Below are positions 29,270-38,560 of a stretch of DNA of 64,000 nucleotides, piece by piece. The notes under the pieces were generated by a model. That model saw only the letters and a list, made by a program, of their open reading frames with translations, searched no databases and had not been told where the DNA came from. Where the stretch lies: NCBI RefSeq assembly GCF_036250675.1, contig NZ_CP109592.1, positions 1,984,001 to 2,048,000 on the forward strand. The letters run 5' to 3'. Each line of letters starts with the position of its first letter. Position 1 is the stretch's first letter. Position numbers and translations under genes: made by a program. This DNA is from Streptomyces sp. NBC_01689. GTDB lineage: Bacteria; Actinomycetota; Actinomycetes; Streptomycetales; Streptomycetaceae.

Positions 29270-29335
29270 TGCGTGCCTCCAGGGGAGAGGGGGTTCGCTC
29301 AGCTTCGTGAGACTGTTGCGGCCATGTCAATGGAT

Positions 29336-29369
29336 TGGCCTAGACCAGATTCCCCTTTGGACTAGACCA
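29336..29369 (-). promoter_or_regulatory. Paired chitinase direct repeats (DasR-like boxes)
   Basis: On the minus strand, TGGTCTAGGCCA (29347-29336) and TGGTCTAGTCCA (29369-29358) lie 22 nt apart, about two helical turns. Both match the TGGTCTAGACCA-type repeat known upstream of Streptomyces chitinase genes and bound by the N-acetylglucosamine regulator DasR. Position is 67-100 nt upstream of the GTG. Confidence 0.88.
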
Positions 29370-29432
29370 TGCGAATTCTTTACCTCCGCCGCGGCGGTGA
29401 CCCCCGCGTACGGGACGCGGGGCCCGTCCGGG

Positions 29433-29858
29433 TCACCCGTGTCCGTCCTCCAGCGCCGACGCCACCCGCTGCGCGGTCCGTTCCCCCGCGTGCTGCTTGA
29501 TCAGGCCCTCCTTGGCCACCGCCCGCACCCGTATCCCGGTGCTGTCCGGCTCCGCACGGGTGACGGTGACCGTGACCACGACCGGGTTCATCGCGGCGAA
29601 TCCGGCCCCCGCCAGCACGCGCAGCGCCACCAGGTCGGCCCCGTCCCGCAGCAGGGACGGATCCGTGGCGCCGGTCGACTCGGCCAGGCTCCCCCGGACG
29701 CGTTCGAGCGCGAGGTCGAAGCCGAGCGGCAGCCGCAGTTCGATCTCGTGGACGTCGTGCTTGAGGAACCTGGCCGCGAACTTCGCGCCGAGACGCCCCT
29801 GCCCGGCGATCGCGCCGAGGGCCTCTTCCAGGAGCCTGTCCTCCGAGTGATCCAGCAT
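29433..29858 (-). CDS. Conserved small cytoplasmic protein of unknown function
   Basis: A 141-residue protein with no signal peptide or membrane segment. The N-terminal half is amphipathic (LLEEALGAIAGQGRLGAKFAARFLK), and the middle is beta-rich with the stretch VVTVTVTRAEPDS. Balanced composition and strong third-position GC argue for a real gene; the ATG follows GGGGAG. I do not recognise the family. It stands alone, divergent from nothing obvious, between the chitinase promoter and a gene remnant. Confidence 0.65.
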   Translation of the reverse strand: MLDHSEDRLLEEALGAIAGQGRLGAKFAARFLKHDVHEIELRLPLGFDLALERVRGSLAESTGATDPSLLRDGADLVALRVLAGAGFAAMNPVVVTVTVTRAEPDSTGIRVRAVAKEGLIKQHAGERTAQRVASALEDGHG

Positions 29859-29894
29859 GCGACTCCCCTACCCCTCACCTGCACGAATGGCCGC

Positions 29895-30287
29895 TCACCC
29901 TAGCGTGCGAGGCCGCTCTCCGGGAACGCGGTCACCCTCTGGGTCTCCCGGAGGTCTCCCGGAGGTCCCCCGGACCAGGTCCCGGTGCGTCTCCCGGTGC
30001 CGCCGCGTACTCACCTTGAGGCTCCCGCGCCGCAGTTCGGGAACGTCGAGCGCCAGCGCGGTGACGAGCGCGGCCAGGGCGGCGTACTTCCCCGTACGGG
30101 GACTCGCCACGACGTCGAAGACGATCCAGGGCGCGAAGCCCAGGAAGACGCCCCGGCCGTGCGGCGGTTCACGACCGGACGCGTCGGCCCGGCCGGACGC
30201 CGCGGGCCCGGTCCCGGCCCGGGCCGGGGGCCGGAGCCGGATGCAGGTGCGGGGCCACGCGTCGTATCGGGTGGAGCCATCGGGCAC
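29895..30287 (-). pseudogene. Truncated membrane-protein remnant
   Basis: In the middle of this frame is VFLGFAPWIVFDVVASPRTG followed by a hydrophobic ALAALVTALALDVPELRRG, which reads like the first two membrane segments of a small actinobacterial integral membrane protein. The part before it is Arg/Pro-rich with no start context, and after GSLKV the sequence loses hydrophobicity and ends. Likely a fragment left by frameshift or deletion. Confidence 0.45.
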
Positions 30288-30519
30288 CTCCGCGGCCTGA
30301 GCCGCCGTGTCGGGCCGAGGGCGCGAGGTGTCCCCCGGCTCGGCGCTGAGGCGAGACCTCTGGCTCTCATGCTGCGACCGCGCGGCCTCCGCCGCATCCG
30401 CTGCGCCCGTCCGGCCGGAGAGACGCAGGTCACATCCGAACGTGTCCGCTCCGACGTCACGTCCCGCCGGGCCGGTCCGTCAAGGGTGTGTATCCACCGA
30501 CGCGAAAGAGGAGACCACC

Positions 30520-30999
30520 ATGAACGCCGATGCCCGTCTCAACTTCTACGGCAGCCCCCTCGCGACCAAGTTCGCCCGGCACATCAACTCGGCGGGCAAG
30601 GCCGTCACGGACTCGACGCTGCCCCACGCGACCCAGGAACTGGTGAAGCTGCGGGCGAGCCAGATCAACGGCTGCGGCTTCTGCACGGACATGCACGCCA
30701 AGGACGCCGCCCACGCCGGTGAGTCCGCCCTCCGGCTCAACCTGGTGGCGGTCTGGCGCGAGGCGACGGTGTTCACCGACGCGGAGCGCGCCGCCCTGGA
30801 GCTGACCGAGGAGGGCACCCGGATCGCCGACGCCGCCGGAGGCGTGTCCGACGAGGTCTGGGCGAACGCCGCCAAGCACTACGACGAGGAGCAGCTCGCC
30901 GCGCTGGTGTCCCTCGTCGCGCTCATCAACGCGTACAACCGCATGAACGTCATCGTCCGGCAGCCCGCGGGCGACTACCAGCCCGGCCAGTTCGGCTGA
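30520..30999 (+). CDS. AhpD-like carboxymuconolactone-decarboxylase-family protein
   Basis: A 159-residue alkylhydroperoxidase-like protein. The redox motif C52-G-F-C55-x3-H59 (CGFCTDMHAKDA) is the AhpD core signature, and the rest matches the all-helical family. It probably reduces organic peroxides or a disulfide partner. The ATG at 30520 follows GAGGAG by 6-7 nt; the open frame upstream is not family-like. Monocistronic, promoter not identified. Confidence 0.92.
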   Translation: MNADARLNFYGSPLATKFARHINSAGKAVTDSTLPHATQELVKLRASQINGCGFCTDMHAKDAAHAGESALRLNLVAVWREATVFTDAERAALELTEEGTRIADAAGGVSDEVWANAAKHYDEEQLAALVSLVALINAYNRMNVIVRQPAGDYQPGQFG

Positions 31000-31343
31000 C
31001 CCGGACGGACCGGCCCCGCGTCGGGGCCCGGGACGCCGGAGCCCGCTCCACCGGGCGGGAACACCCCCGCTCGGTCCCAGGCCCGGTCCCGGCCCGGCGC
31101 CCGGCCGGTCCCCAGCCGGTCCCCGTCCGGTCCCGGTCCGGATCCACCGGCGCCGGGAGTCGGGCGCGGCCGACGCACGGTCACCGTCCTCGATCACCCT
31201 CGCGGCGCCGCGGGTGGTACCGCGGTACCACCCGATGGCCGTAGTTCACCCCCCGGTACCACGGCTCACCGGCTCGGCGGAGTCTAACGTCGCAGGTGAG
31301 GCGCTCCTGAACCGGTGTGGCGCCCGGACCCGAGGGATGGGCG
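31000..31343. other. Gap: C/G-rich low complexity and ABC operator region
   Basis: About 31060-31145 is a run of CCCGGTCC-like repeats with no gene. The remaining part holds the ABC transporter control region with a 22-bp palindrome. Confidence 0.6.
31212..31233. promoter_or_regulatory. 22-bp perfect palindrome, operator of ABC exporter
   Basis: The half GGGTGGTACCG and its complement make a perfect dyad without spacer. A further half-site (CGGTACCACGG) lies at 31254-31264, close to where a -35 would be for the TAACGT -10 candidate at 31285-31290. Likely site of a regulator (for example of the GntR/YtrA class) not encoded here. Confidence 0.65.
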
Positions 31344-32285
31344 ATGATCGAGGCACAGCAGCTGACCAAACGGTACGGGGAGAAGACGGCGGTCGACGGT
31401 CTCGACTTCGTCGTCCGCCCCGGCACCGTCACCGGCTTCCTGGGACCCAACGGCGCGGGGAAGTCGACCACGATGCGCCTGATCGTCGGGCTGGACGCCC
31501 CGAGCGCGGGCTCCGTACGGGTCGGCGGCCGCCGCTACGCCCAGCACGCCGCCCCGCTGCAGGAGGTCGGCGCGCTGCTGGAGGCCCGGTCGATCCACCC
31601 CGGCCGCTCCGCGTACAACCACCTCCACGCGCTCGCGCTCACCCACGGCATCCCGCGCCGCCGGGTCGACGAGGTCATCGAGCTGGCCGGGCTCGGCAGC
31701 GTGGCCAGGAAGCGGGCGGGCGCGTTCTCGCTCGGCATGGGCCAGCGCCTCGGCATCGCGGCGGCCCTGCTGGGTGATCCGCAGACGGTCATGCTGGACG
31801 AGCCGGTCAACGGGCTCGACCCCGAGGGCGTGCTGTGGATCCGCAACCTGCTCACCGGACTCGCCGCCGAGGGCCGTACCGTCTTCGTCTCCTCGCACCT
31901 CATGACCGAGGTCGCGCTGGTGGCCGATCACCTGATCATCGTCGGGCGGGGCCGGCTGCTGGCCGACACCACCGTGCGGGACCTGATCCGCGACGTGGGC
32001 GGCGACACCGTGAAGGTGGCCACCGCCGACCCGGCCCGGCTCCGGGAGGTGCTGGCCGGGCCCGGCGTCGACATCACCGGCAGCGCGGGCTCCGAGGAGC
32101 TGCACGTGACGGGGGTGACGGCACGCCAGATCGGTCTGACGGCGGCCGAGCACGGCATCGCGCTGTTCGAACTCAGCGCCAGGTCCGTGTCCCTGGAGGA
32201 GGCGTTCATGGACCTCACCAGGGACGCCGTCGAGTACCACGGTTCCACCGGCGCCGGCGACGAGACCCACGGGAGGGCCGCATGA
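31344..32285 (+). CDS. ABC exporter ATP-binding protein
   Basis: A 313-residue ATPase of the antibiotic/bacitracin-type exporters. Walker A GPNGAGKST is at 34-42, the signature FSLGMGQRLG near 135-145 (LGMGQ instead of LSGGQ, common in this class), and Walker B VMLDEPVNGLDP near 152-163. A C-terminal extension of about 90 residues is usual in drug-type exporters. The ATG at 31344 follows GAGGGATGGG. It overlaps the permease gene by 4 nt and pairs with it. Confidence 0.93.
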   Translation: MIEAQQLTKRYGEKTAVDGLDFVVRPGTVTGFLGPNGAGKSTTMRLIVGLDAPSAGSVRVGGRRYAQHAAPLQEVGALLEARSIHPGRSAYNHLHALALTHGIPRRRVDEVIELAGLGSVARKRAGAFSLGMGQRLGIAAALLGDPQTVMLDEPVNGLDPEGVLWIRNLLTGLAAEGRTVFVSSHLMTEVALVADHLIIVGRGRLLADTTVRDLIRDVGGDTVKVATADPARLREVLAGPGVDITGSAGSEELHVTGVTARQIGLTAAEHGIALFELSARSVSLEEAFMDLTRDAVEYHGSTGAGDETHGRAA

Positions 32286-33130
32286 GCACCATCACCGCGA
32301 CCGAGACCTCCGCCCCGCCGCCCGCGCCGGCCACGCGTCCGGACTACCGGGTGACCGGACGCCGGGTGGTGCGCTCGGAGTGGGCCAAACTGTGGTCCCT
32401 GCGCTCGACCTGGATCACGCTCGGCCTCGGCCTGGTCTTCCTGGTGGCCTTCGGGCTGATCGCCGCGGCCCAGTTCAGGTCGAGAATCGGCTCCGGCCAC
32501 CACATGGACCCGGACTTCGCCAGCTCCACCGCCGTCAGCCTGTCGTTGTTCGGTACGAACTTCGCGCAGCTCGCCCTGGGTGTCCTGGGCGTGCTCGTGA
32601 CGGCGGGCGAGTACTCCACCGGGATGATCCGCTCGACGCTGGCCGCGGTGCCGCGCCGGCTGCCGGTGCTCTGGTCCAAGTCGGCCGTGTTCGGTCTGGT
32701 CTCGCTCGCCGTGGGCACGGCCGGCGCGTTCGTCACCTTCCTATTCGCGAGCCACATCGTGTCCGGTACGAGCGCGGCCATGACGTTCTCGCACCCGGGC
32801 GTGGTGCGCAGTCTGCTCGGCGCGGGCCTCTACCTCGGCCTGGTCGGGGTGATCGGCACCGCCCTCGGCGCACTGCTGCGCTCGGTCGCGGGCGGAATCT
32901 CGGTACTGGTCGGCGCGCTGATGCTGGTCCCCGGCCTGATCTCGCTGCTGCCCACCTCCTGGCAGGACGACATCAGTCCGTATCTGCCGAGCAACGCGGG
33001 CGAGTCGATGTTCGCCCTCACCCACGACGGCTCCACCCTGTCGCCCACCGCCGGGCTCGTCGTCTTCCTCGGCTGGACCGTGCTGGCCTCGGCGGGGGCG
33101 GCCTTCCGGCTGGTGCGCAGCGACGCCTGA
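32282..33130 (+). CDS. ABC-2 type permease
   Basis: A 282-residue membrane protein with about six hydrophobic segments, starting after a cytoplasmic RVVRSEWAKLWSLRSTWITL, the classic N-terminal coupling motif of ABC-2 permeases. Conserved VTAGEYSTGMIRSTL follows the second segment. The ATG overlaps the ATPase stop (ATGA), so the two subunits are coupled. With the sensor kinase and response regulator downstream it forms an envelope-stress or drug-efflux module. Cargo unknown. Confidence 0.92.
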   Translation: MSTITATETSAPPPAPATRPDYRVTGRRVVRSEWAKLWSLRSTWITLGLGLVFLVAFGLIAAAQFRSRIGSGHHMDPDFASSTAVSLSLFGTNFAQLALGVLGVLVTAGEYSTGMIRSTLAAVPRRLPVLWSKSAVFGLVSLAVGTAGAFVTFLFASHIVSGTSAAMTFSHPGVVRSLLGAGLYLGLVGVIGTALGALLRSVAGGISVLVGALMLVPGLISLLPTSWQDDISPYLPSNAGESMFALTHDGSTLSPTAGLVVFLGWTVLASAGAAFRLVRSDA

Positions 33131-33316
33131 CGGCCCGCTCGCCCCGCGTGTCGTCGGCGGTCGACGCGGTGTCCGGCCCGTCCGGGCGCCGCGCCGACCG
33201 CTCCGCACGGTCCAGCCCGGCACGACCCGGCACCGCACCACCCAGCCGCACAGAGCCCAGCCCGCGCCACCCAGCCCCGCACGACCCGGCCCCGCCCCCG
33301 ATGGACAGGTGACACC

Positions 33317-34600
33317 GTGACGGCCGACGACACCGCCGGTATGAGCCCGCTGTTCGCCCGGCTGACCCGGGGCGGTCAGTGGCTGCGCCAGGCGGACCGG
33401 GCGCGGCCGTGGGTGCTGGACACGGCCGTGGTCGTCCTGGTCTTCCTGATGTTCTGCCTGCCGGACCTGGTGCACGGGCACGACGCCCGGCGCGAGCTCG
33501 CCGCGCGGTTCACCCGCCCGCCCCTCGCCGGGATGCTGGCCCTGCAGGCCGGACTGGTGGTGCCGCTGCTGTGGCGGCGCAGGAATCCCGCCGCGGCCTT
33601 CGCCGTCGTGACGGCGGTCTTCCTGCTGCAGTGGTCGCTCGGGGCGCTGCTGCGCGCGGACGTCGCCCTGCTGATCGCCCTGTACAGCCTGACGCTGCAC
33701 GGCACGCTGCGGCAGCTGGCGTGGGCGTGCGCGGTCACGGCGGGCGGTCTGGTCCTGGTGGCCGTGCGGGTCTCCGTCGTGGTGTCCGTCGGAGACGCGC
33801 TGTTCTTCCTGTTCAGCGCCGCGATCGCGGCCGTCGCCGTGGGGATGGCGGTGCGTATCCGGCGGGCCCAGCTCGCCGGGCTGCGGGAGCGGGCGGCCCG
33901 GCTGGAGATCGAACGCGACCAGCGCAGCAGGCTGGCGGCGGCCACCGAACGCGCCCGGGTGGCCCGCGAGATGCACGACATCGTCGGCCACAACCTCGCC
34001 GTCATGATCACTCTCGCCGACGCCGGTGCCTACGCCAGCGACGTCACGCCCGAACGGGGCAAGCAGGCGCTGCTGCTCATCGGCGACACCGGCCGCCAGG
34101 CCCTGGGCGAGCTGCGCCGCATGCTCGGAGTGCTGCGCGAGGAGGCCGAGACCCCCGCGCTCAGTCCCCAGCCGGGCGTCGCCGACATCGACGCGCTCTG
34201 CGCGCGCATCCGCTCCGCCGGCCCCCGGATCACCTACCGGACGGCCGGTGACACGGACGCGCTGGACGGCGGTGTGCAGCTGACGGTCTACCGGATAGTC
34301 CAGGAAGCGCTGACCAACAGTCTCAAGCACGCGGGCACCGACACCCGGATCCACCTCGCGATCGGCGTGGAGGGCTCGCGGCTGCGCATCCGGGTCGAGG
34401 ACACCGGGCCACCGGGCGGCTCGCGGCCGGCCGGTCCGCCGAACGAGGAGGGGCACGGCCTCGCCGGCATGCGCGAACGGGCGGCGTTGTACGGCGGCAT
34501 GGTTCACGCGGGGCCGGCCCCGCACCCCGGCGGAGGATGGACCGTACAGGCGATCCTCGACCTCACCCCGCTCCCCGGCTCCGAAGGCGGTACCCCGTGA
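33317..34600 (+). CDS. NarL-type sensor histidine kinase
   Basis: A 427-residue kinase with four or five N-terminal membrane segments (about 38-190), a HisKA_3 dimerisation helix with the phosphorylated H220 in REMHDIVGHNLAVM, and an HATPase domain (LTVYRIVQEALTNSLKHAG, GHGLAGMRERAALYGG). There is no large extracellular sensor, as in intramembrane-sensing kinases next to ABC exporters. Start GTG at 33317. Its TGA overlaps the response-regulator GTG. The C-rich 33131-33316 gap separates it from the permease. Confidence 0.94.
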   Translation: MTADDTAGMSPLFARLTRGGQWLRQADRARPWVLDTAVVVLVFLMFCLPDLVHGHDARRELAARFTRPPLAGMLALQAGLVVPLLWRRRNPAAAFAVVTAVFLLQWSLGALLRADVALLIALYSLTLHGTLRQLAWACAVTAGGLVLVAVRVSVVVSVGDALFFLFSAAIAAVAVGMAVRIRRAQLAGLRERAARLEIERDQRSRLAAATERARVAREMHDIVGHNLAVMITLADAGAYASDVTPERGKQALLLIGDTGRQALGELRRMLGVLREEAETPALSPQPGVADIDALCARIRSAGPRITYRTAGDTDALDGGVQLTVYRIVQEALTNSLKHAGTDTRIHLAIGVEGSRLRIRVEDTGPPGGSRPAGPPNEEGHGLAGMRERAALYGGMVHAGPAPHPGGGWTVQAILDLTPLPGSEGGTP

Positions 34601-35271
34601 CCACCGTACTCATCGTGGACGACCAGCCCCTGCAGCGCTTCGGTTTCCGCATGCTGCTGGAGTCGGTCCCCGGCACCGAGGTGGCGGGCGAGGCCGCGCA
34701 CGGCGCCGAGGCCGTGCGCAAGGCGGCGGAACTCCGCCCCGACGTCGTCCTCATGGACGTACGGATGCCGGGCATGGACGGCATCGAGGCCACCCGCCGG
34801 ATCATCGCGACGGGCGGCCGCTCACGGATCCTCGTCCTGACGACCTTCGACCTGGACGAGTACGCCCACGCGGCCCTGCGCGCCGGGGCGAGCGGCTTCC
34901 TCCTCAAGGACGCCCGGCCGGAGGAGCTCCTCGCGGGCATCCGCGCCGTCGCCGCGGGGGACGCCGTCATCGCCCCGGCCCTGACCCGGCGTCTCCTCGA
35001 CACCTACGCCCGGCATCTGCCGCACCGGAGCACGGCGGACGCCGAGACCGACCCGAGACTGCGCGCCCTCACCGATCGTGAACGGGAGATCCTGGTGGCC
35101 ATCGGCCAGGGCTGGAGCAACGGCGAGATCGCCGCGCGTCTCGTCCTGTCGGAGTCCACCGTCAAGACCCACGTCGGCCGGGTCCTCGCGAAGATCGGCG
35201 CGCGCGACCGGATCCAGGCCGTCATCTTCGCCTACGACCTGGGGCTCGCCCGCCCCAACAGCACCGCCTGA
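34597..35271 (+). CDS. NarL/LuxR-family response regulator
   Basis: A 224-residue regulator. The receiver has D8-D9, the phosphorylation site D54 (VLMDVRMPGMDG) and K104 (FLLKD). The C-terminal LuxR helix-turn-helix is at about 150-215 (LTDREREILVAIGQGWSNGEIA, VKTHVGRVLAKI). The GTG start overlaps the kinase stop by 4 nt (GTGA), so kinase and regulator are made together. It probably controls the ABC exporter genes just upstream. Confidence 0.95.
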   Translation: MTTVLIVDDQPLQRFGFRMLLESVPGTEVAGEAAHGAEAVRKAAELRPDVVLMDVRMPGMDGIEATRRIIATGGRSRILVLTTFDLDEYAHAALRAGASGFLLKDARPEELLAGIRAVAAGDAVIAPALTRRLLDTYARHLPHRSTADAETDPRLRALTDREREILVAIGQGWSNGEIAARLVLSESTVKTHVGRVLAKIGARDRIQAVIFAYDLGLARPNSTA

Positions 35272-35527
35272 CCGGACGGCGAGCAGGGAACCGTGCCGCG
35301 CGGGCTCCGTGCATGCCTCCCGCGACGGGCCCGCCAGGACGGTCGCGTTCCTGCGGTGACCGGCGAACCGCCGTGCCCCGAAGCCCTCTTCGTCCGCCGC
35401 GTGCGCGACGGCACCGCGGCCTGTCCGGCCGCCGCGACCGGCTCGGGGCCCGCCTCCGGTGCTCGGCGGAACACCGCCGCCGCGTCCCGGCACGGCCCGG
35501 CCCCGGCCTTCGTCGGCCGCCGGAGTC

Positions 35528-36718
35528 CTACGATCTGGCGGGCGCGGGCCTGCGGAACAGGTAGAGGACCGCCACCGAGACCAGCACGGCCATGCACGCG
35601 ATGAACACCAGCCCGGCGCCCTCCAGCCCGATCCGGTCCGCCAGTACCCCGGCACCGATCACCGGCAGCGAGATGCCCACGTACGCCACCAGGAACAGCA
35701 GGGAGATGACCGCCGCGCGCTGGTCGTCGGGGGACGCCTGGGCCACCGCGGACAGCGCCCCGCGGAACGCGACCCCCTGACCCGCGCCGCCGACGGCCGC
35801 GCTCAGCACCAGCAGCGCCAGCAGGTCCCACGCGAGCGCCCCCGCGAGCAGTGCCAGCCCCGCGAGGAGCGCGGCGCAGCCCACCGGCAGCGACCGCTCC
35901 GGTCCGATGGCACCGACGGCCAGTTGACCCACCGTCGAGGCGAAGAAGGCCAGCGCGACGACCAGTCCGCTCACGGCGCGGCTGTGGACGCCCAGGGATT
36001 GTTCGAGGAACGCCGGGCCCACCGCCGTGAACACCCCGAAGAGCGCGAACCCCACGAACGCGGCGATCCCGGCCGGTCCGAAGACCGGCCGTACCCGTGC
36101 GGGCAGGCCCGGCCGCCGCGGCCGTACCGTGCGCAACGGCCGCCGCTCCGCCACGGTCTCCGGCAGCCGCAGCAGCACGGCGACCGAGCAGGCCACGAGG
36201 ACCAGATGGACGGCGAAGGGCAGATACAGCGGCCAGGGGGCGTACTGCGCAAGCAGTCCGGCGAGCAGCGGACCGCAGCCCAGCCCGCCCATGTTGGCGG
36301 CCGTCGCCACGAGGGTGGCCCGGGAACCCCTGCCCGGCGGTGCCAGATCGATCACGTAGGCCGTGGCGGCGCCGGTGAACAGACCCGCGGACAGCCCGGA
36401 GAGCAACCGTCCCGCGCACAGCCGGCCCAGCCCGGTGGCGAACAGGAAGCAGACGGCGGCCGCCGCCGCGAAACCCAGGCCCCACAGCAGCACCGGCCGC
36501 CTGCCCACGGTGTCCGAGACATTGCCCGCCAGCAGCAGCACACCGATGACTCCGAAGGCGTACACGGCGTACACGACCGTGACCATCAGCTCGGAGAACC
36601 CGAACTTCTGCTGGTACAGGTTGTAGAGGGGGGTGGGCAGCGTGGTGCCGGCCATGCACACCGCGAACACCGCCCCGCCGAGCACACACTGGCTCCACCC
36701 GCGGCGAACACCGTCCAT
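35528..36718 (-). CDS. MFS transporter (drug/sugar efflux type)
   Basis: A 396-residue transporter with about 12 hydrophobic segments. The loop between TM2 and TM3 has GNVSDTVGRRPVLLWG, the A-motif of the major facilitator family. The ATG at 36718 is chosen because it precedes TM1 closely; TACTGT ends 7 nt upstream with no ribosome site, so the mRNA is probably leaderless. It is divergent from an IclR-like gene and a palindrome lies between them. It is convergent with the response regulator. Confidence 0.9.
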   Translation of the reverse strand: MDGVRRGWSQCVLGGAVFAVCMAGTTLPTPLYNLYQQKFGFSELMVTVVYAVYAFGVIGVLLLAGNVSDTVGRRPVLLWGLGFAAAAAVCFLFATGLGRLCAGRLLSGLSAGLFTGAATAYVIDLAPPGRGSRATLVATAANMGGLGCGPLLAGLLAQYAPWPLYLPFAVHLVLVACSVAVLLRLPETVAERRPLRTVRPRRPGLPARVRPVFGPAGIAAFVGFALFGVFTAVGPAFLEQSLGVHSRAVSGLVVALAFFASTVGQLAVGAIGPERSLPVGCAALLAGLALLAGALAWDLLALLVLSAAVGGAGQGVAFRGALSAVAQASPDDQRAAVISLLFLVAYVGISLPVIGAGVLADRIGLEGAGLVFIACMAVLVSVAVLYLFRRPAPARS

Positions 36719-36813
36719 GCCGCCGACAGTAGCCCCGCCCCGCGCCCCGGACGGGTGCGGCGTGCCGGGTGCGCCGGACCTGCCCGGGCGCCGTGCGCGG
36801 AGGGGGCGCGGAC

Positions 36814-36839
36814 CGGATTGAGTAACGGTTACCGATCCG
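36814..36839. promoter_or_regulatory. Operator-like palindrome between MFS and IclR-like gene
   Basis: GTAAC-G-GTTAC at 36822-36832 is a perfect interrupted palindrome, with outer arms CGGAT (36814) and ATCCG (36835). The A/T content stands out locally. Probably the binding site of the neighbouring IclR-type regulator. Confidence 0.6.
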
Positions 36840-36893
36840 CGGACCGCCGTCCCTCGGCCACAGTGCTCGTGCGACGACAACGGGGGTCGACAC

Positions 36894-37703
36894 ATGGAAC
36901 AGGGATTCGGTCAGGGTTTCGAGCAGATACGCGGGACGGGTGAGGCGCTTCGGGAAGAGGGGGGCGTGCCGGGCGGACGGGGTGTGCTGGAAGGGGCGTT
37001 CCAGGTGATGACGGTGCTGGACCGGGCGGGCCAGGCCGGGTTGACCAGCCTCGCGGCGCAGAGCGGGCTGCCGAGGTCGACGGGGTACCGGCTGCTGGGG
37101 CAACGCCGAACTGGGCGCGGTGGAACGGCAGGCCGACGTCTACCGGTTGGGGCCGCGGCTGTTCCGGCTCGGACAGGGGGGCAGCCGTATCCGGGGCTGC
37201 GGACGGCGGCCCGGGAGCCGGTGCGGCGGCTCGTGTCGGCCACCGGGGCGACCGTGGGGGTGACCGTGCTCAGGGAGGGACGGACTCTCGTCCTGGACTG
37301 GGCGGCCGGCCAGGACACGGCGCTCGCCCCGCTGCTGGACGTGGCCTCCTGGCCGTGGTTCACGGCGGCCGGCAAGGTCCAGGCCGCCGGGCGTCCGGAT
37401 CCTGTCCTCGACGCGCCCGCCTCCTGGCACCGTGAGGCCGCGGCCGTCCGGGAACGCAGCGTGGCCTTCGACCGCGGGGAGGTCGTGGACGGGGTCTGCT
37501 GCGCGGCGGTGCCGCTGCTGGGCGCGGGAGGGACCGCGGTCGGAGCGCTGTGCGTCCTGACCACGGTCTCCGAGCGCCTGGGGCCGCTCGCGGACATCGC
37601 CCAGCGGGCCGCGGAGGCGATCTCGGCCCGGCTGCAGCGGAGGCGGGCCGCGGCGACCCCGCCGCGACCGTCCCTCAGCCGTTCACCGGCCCTGCCGCAC
37701 TGA
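36894..37703 (+). pseudogene. IclR-family regulator with two compensating frameshifts
   Basis: The N-terminal winged-helix part (GVLEGAFQVMTVLDRAG, LPRSTGYRLLG) and the C-terminal effector domain are IclR. Between about 37104 and 37180 the expected sequence (AELGAVERQADVYRLGPR, then LFRLGQG) is in the +1 frame, and the main frame returns at QPYPGLR. The second shift falls on a run of six G (37176-37181). The protein as read has about 26 wrong residues in the wing and linker, so it is either defective or a sequencing error. GTG at 36966, behind AAGAGGGGGG, is a likely better start. Confidence 0.8.
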
Positions 37704-37734
37704 GGGCGGCCGAGCGGGACTGCCACGGCAGGAC

Positions 37735-37975
37735 GGTCCGGGTACGAGGGGCTCTGCCGAGACCCGGGGGTGCCGCCGCGCTGAGGACCGTCGCGCGCAC
37801 CACGGTCCGGGTGTGAGGGGCTCTGCCGGCACCCGGGTGGCCCGTGCCCGAGGACCGTCGCGCGCACCACGGTCCGGGCTCGACGTGTGCCTTGCCGGGA
37901 CCCGGGGGTGCCGTGTTGAGGACCGTCGCGCACACCACAGTCCGGGGGCGACGGGCCCTGCCGGGACCCGGGCGG
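37735..37975. repeat. 68-bp tandem repeat with hairpins, 3.5 copies
   Basis: Units start at 37735, 37804, 37871 and 37939 (periods 69, 67, 68). Between units lies GGACCGT, a 10-nt loop such as CGCGCGCACC, then ACGGTCC: a 7-bp hairpin kept in two units, with one mismatch in the third. No gene is convincing here despite open frames. Confidence 0.85.
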
Positions 37976-38280
37976 ACCGGGCCGAGTTCAGGTCAGGAAG
38001 GGCCTCGACTGGGCGGCCGGTGCGGGGTTCGGTTCCGTTCCGCAAAGGCCCGGTCCTGCGCGGGATCGGTCCTGCGGGGGCCGGTTCCGGGTCGGGGGCC
38101 GTCTCGCGGGGCCCGGACTTGCCTCGGGTGCTCCTGCCCCCGGGTCAGCCCTGTCCAGCCCTGCGCCCCGTCGTGCCGGGGTCCGGCCTCGGGGCAGCCG
38201 GTCTGAGGCGGCCCGGTCCGGCGCGGGACCCAGTCCAGCCTGAGCCCCGTCCCACGGGGGCCCTGCCTCGGGTGCGCCCG

Positions 38281-38535
38281 GTCTCAGGTCGGCCTGGTCC
38301 TGCCGGGCCCGGCCTCGGCCGCACCCGGTCTCGGGGCGGCCCGGTCCCGCGGGGGCCCGGTCTCGTCTCGGGTGCGCACGGTCCGGGCGGCCTGGTCCGG
38401 TCTCAGGTCGGCCTGGTCCTGCCGGGCCCGGCCTCGGCCGCACCCGGTCTCGGGGCGGCCCGGTCCCGCGGGGGCCCGGTCCCGCGGGGGCCCGGTCTCG
38501 TCTCGGGTGCGCACGGTCCGGGCGGCCTGGTCCGG
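38281..38535. repeat. 119-bp direct repeat
   Basis: The block from GTCTCAGGTCGGCCTGGTCC at 38281 repeats from 38400. The second copy carries an internal 20-bp duplication of the CCCGCGGGGGCCCGGT part. Part of the 37704-38836 gene-free zone. Confidence 0.9.
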
Positions 38536-38560
38536 GCGGGGCCCGGTCCTGCGCAAGCCC

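Noticed and set aside
35272-35527. 6-bp inverted repeat CGCGGG/CCCGCG near 35299-35324 as terminator
   Set aside because: Stem too short for this GC content; nothing else seen in the 256-bp convergent gap.
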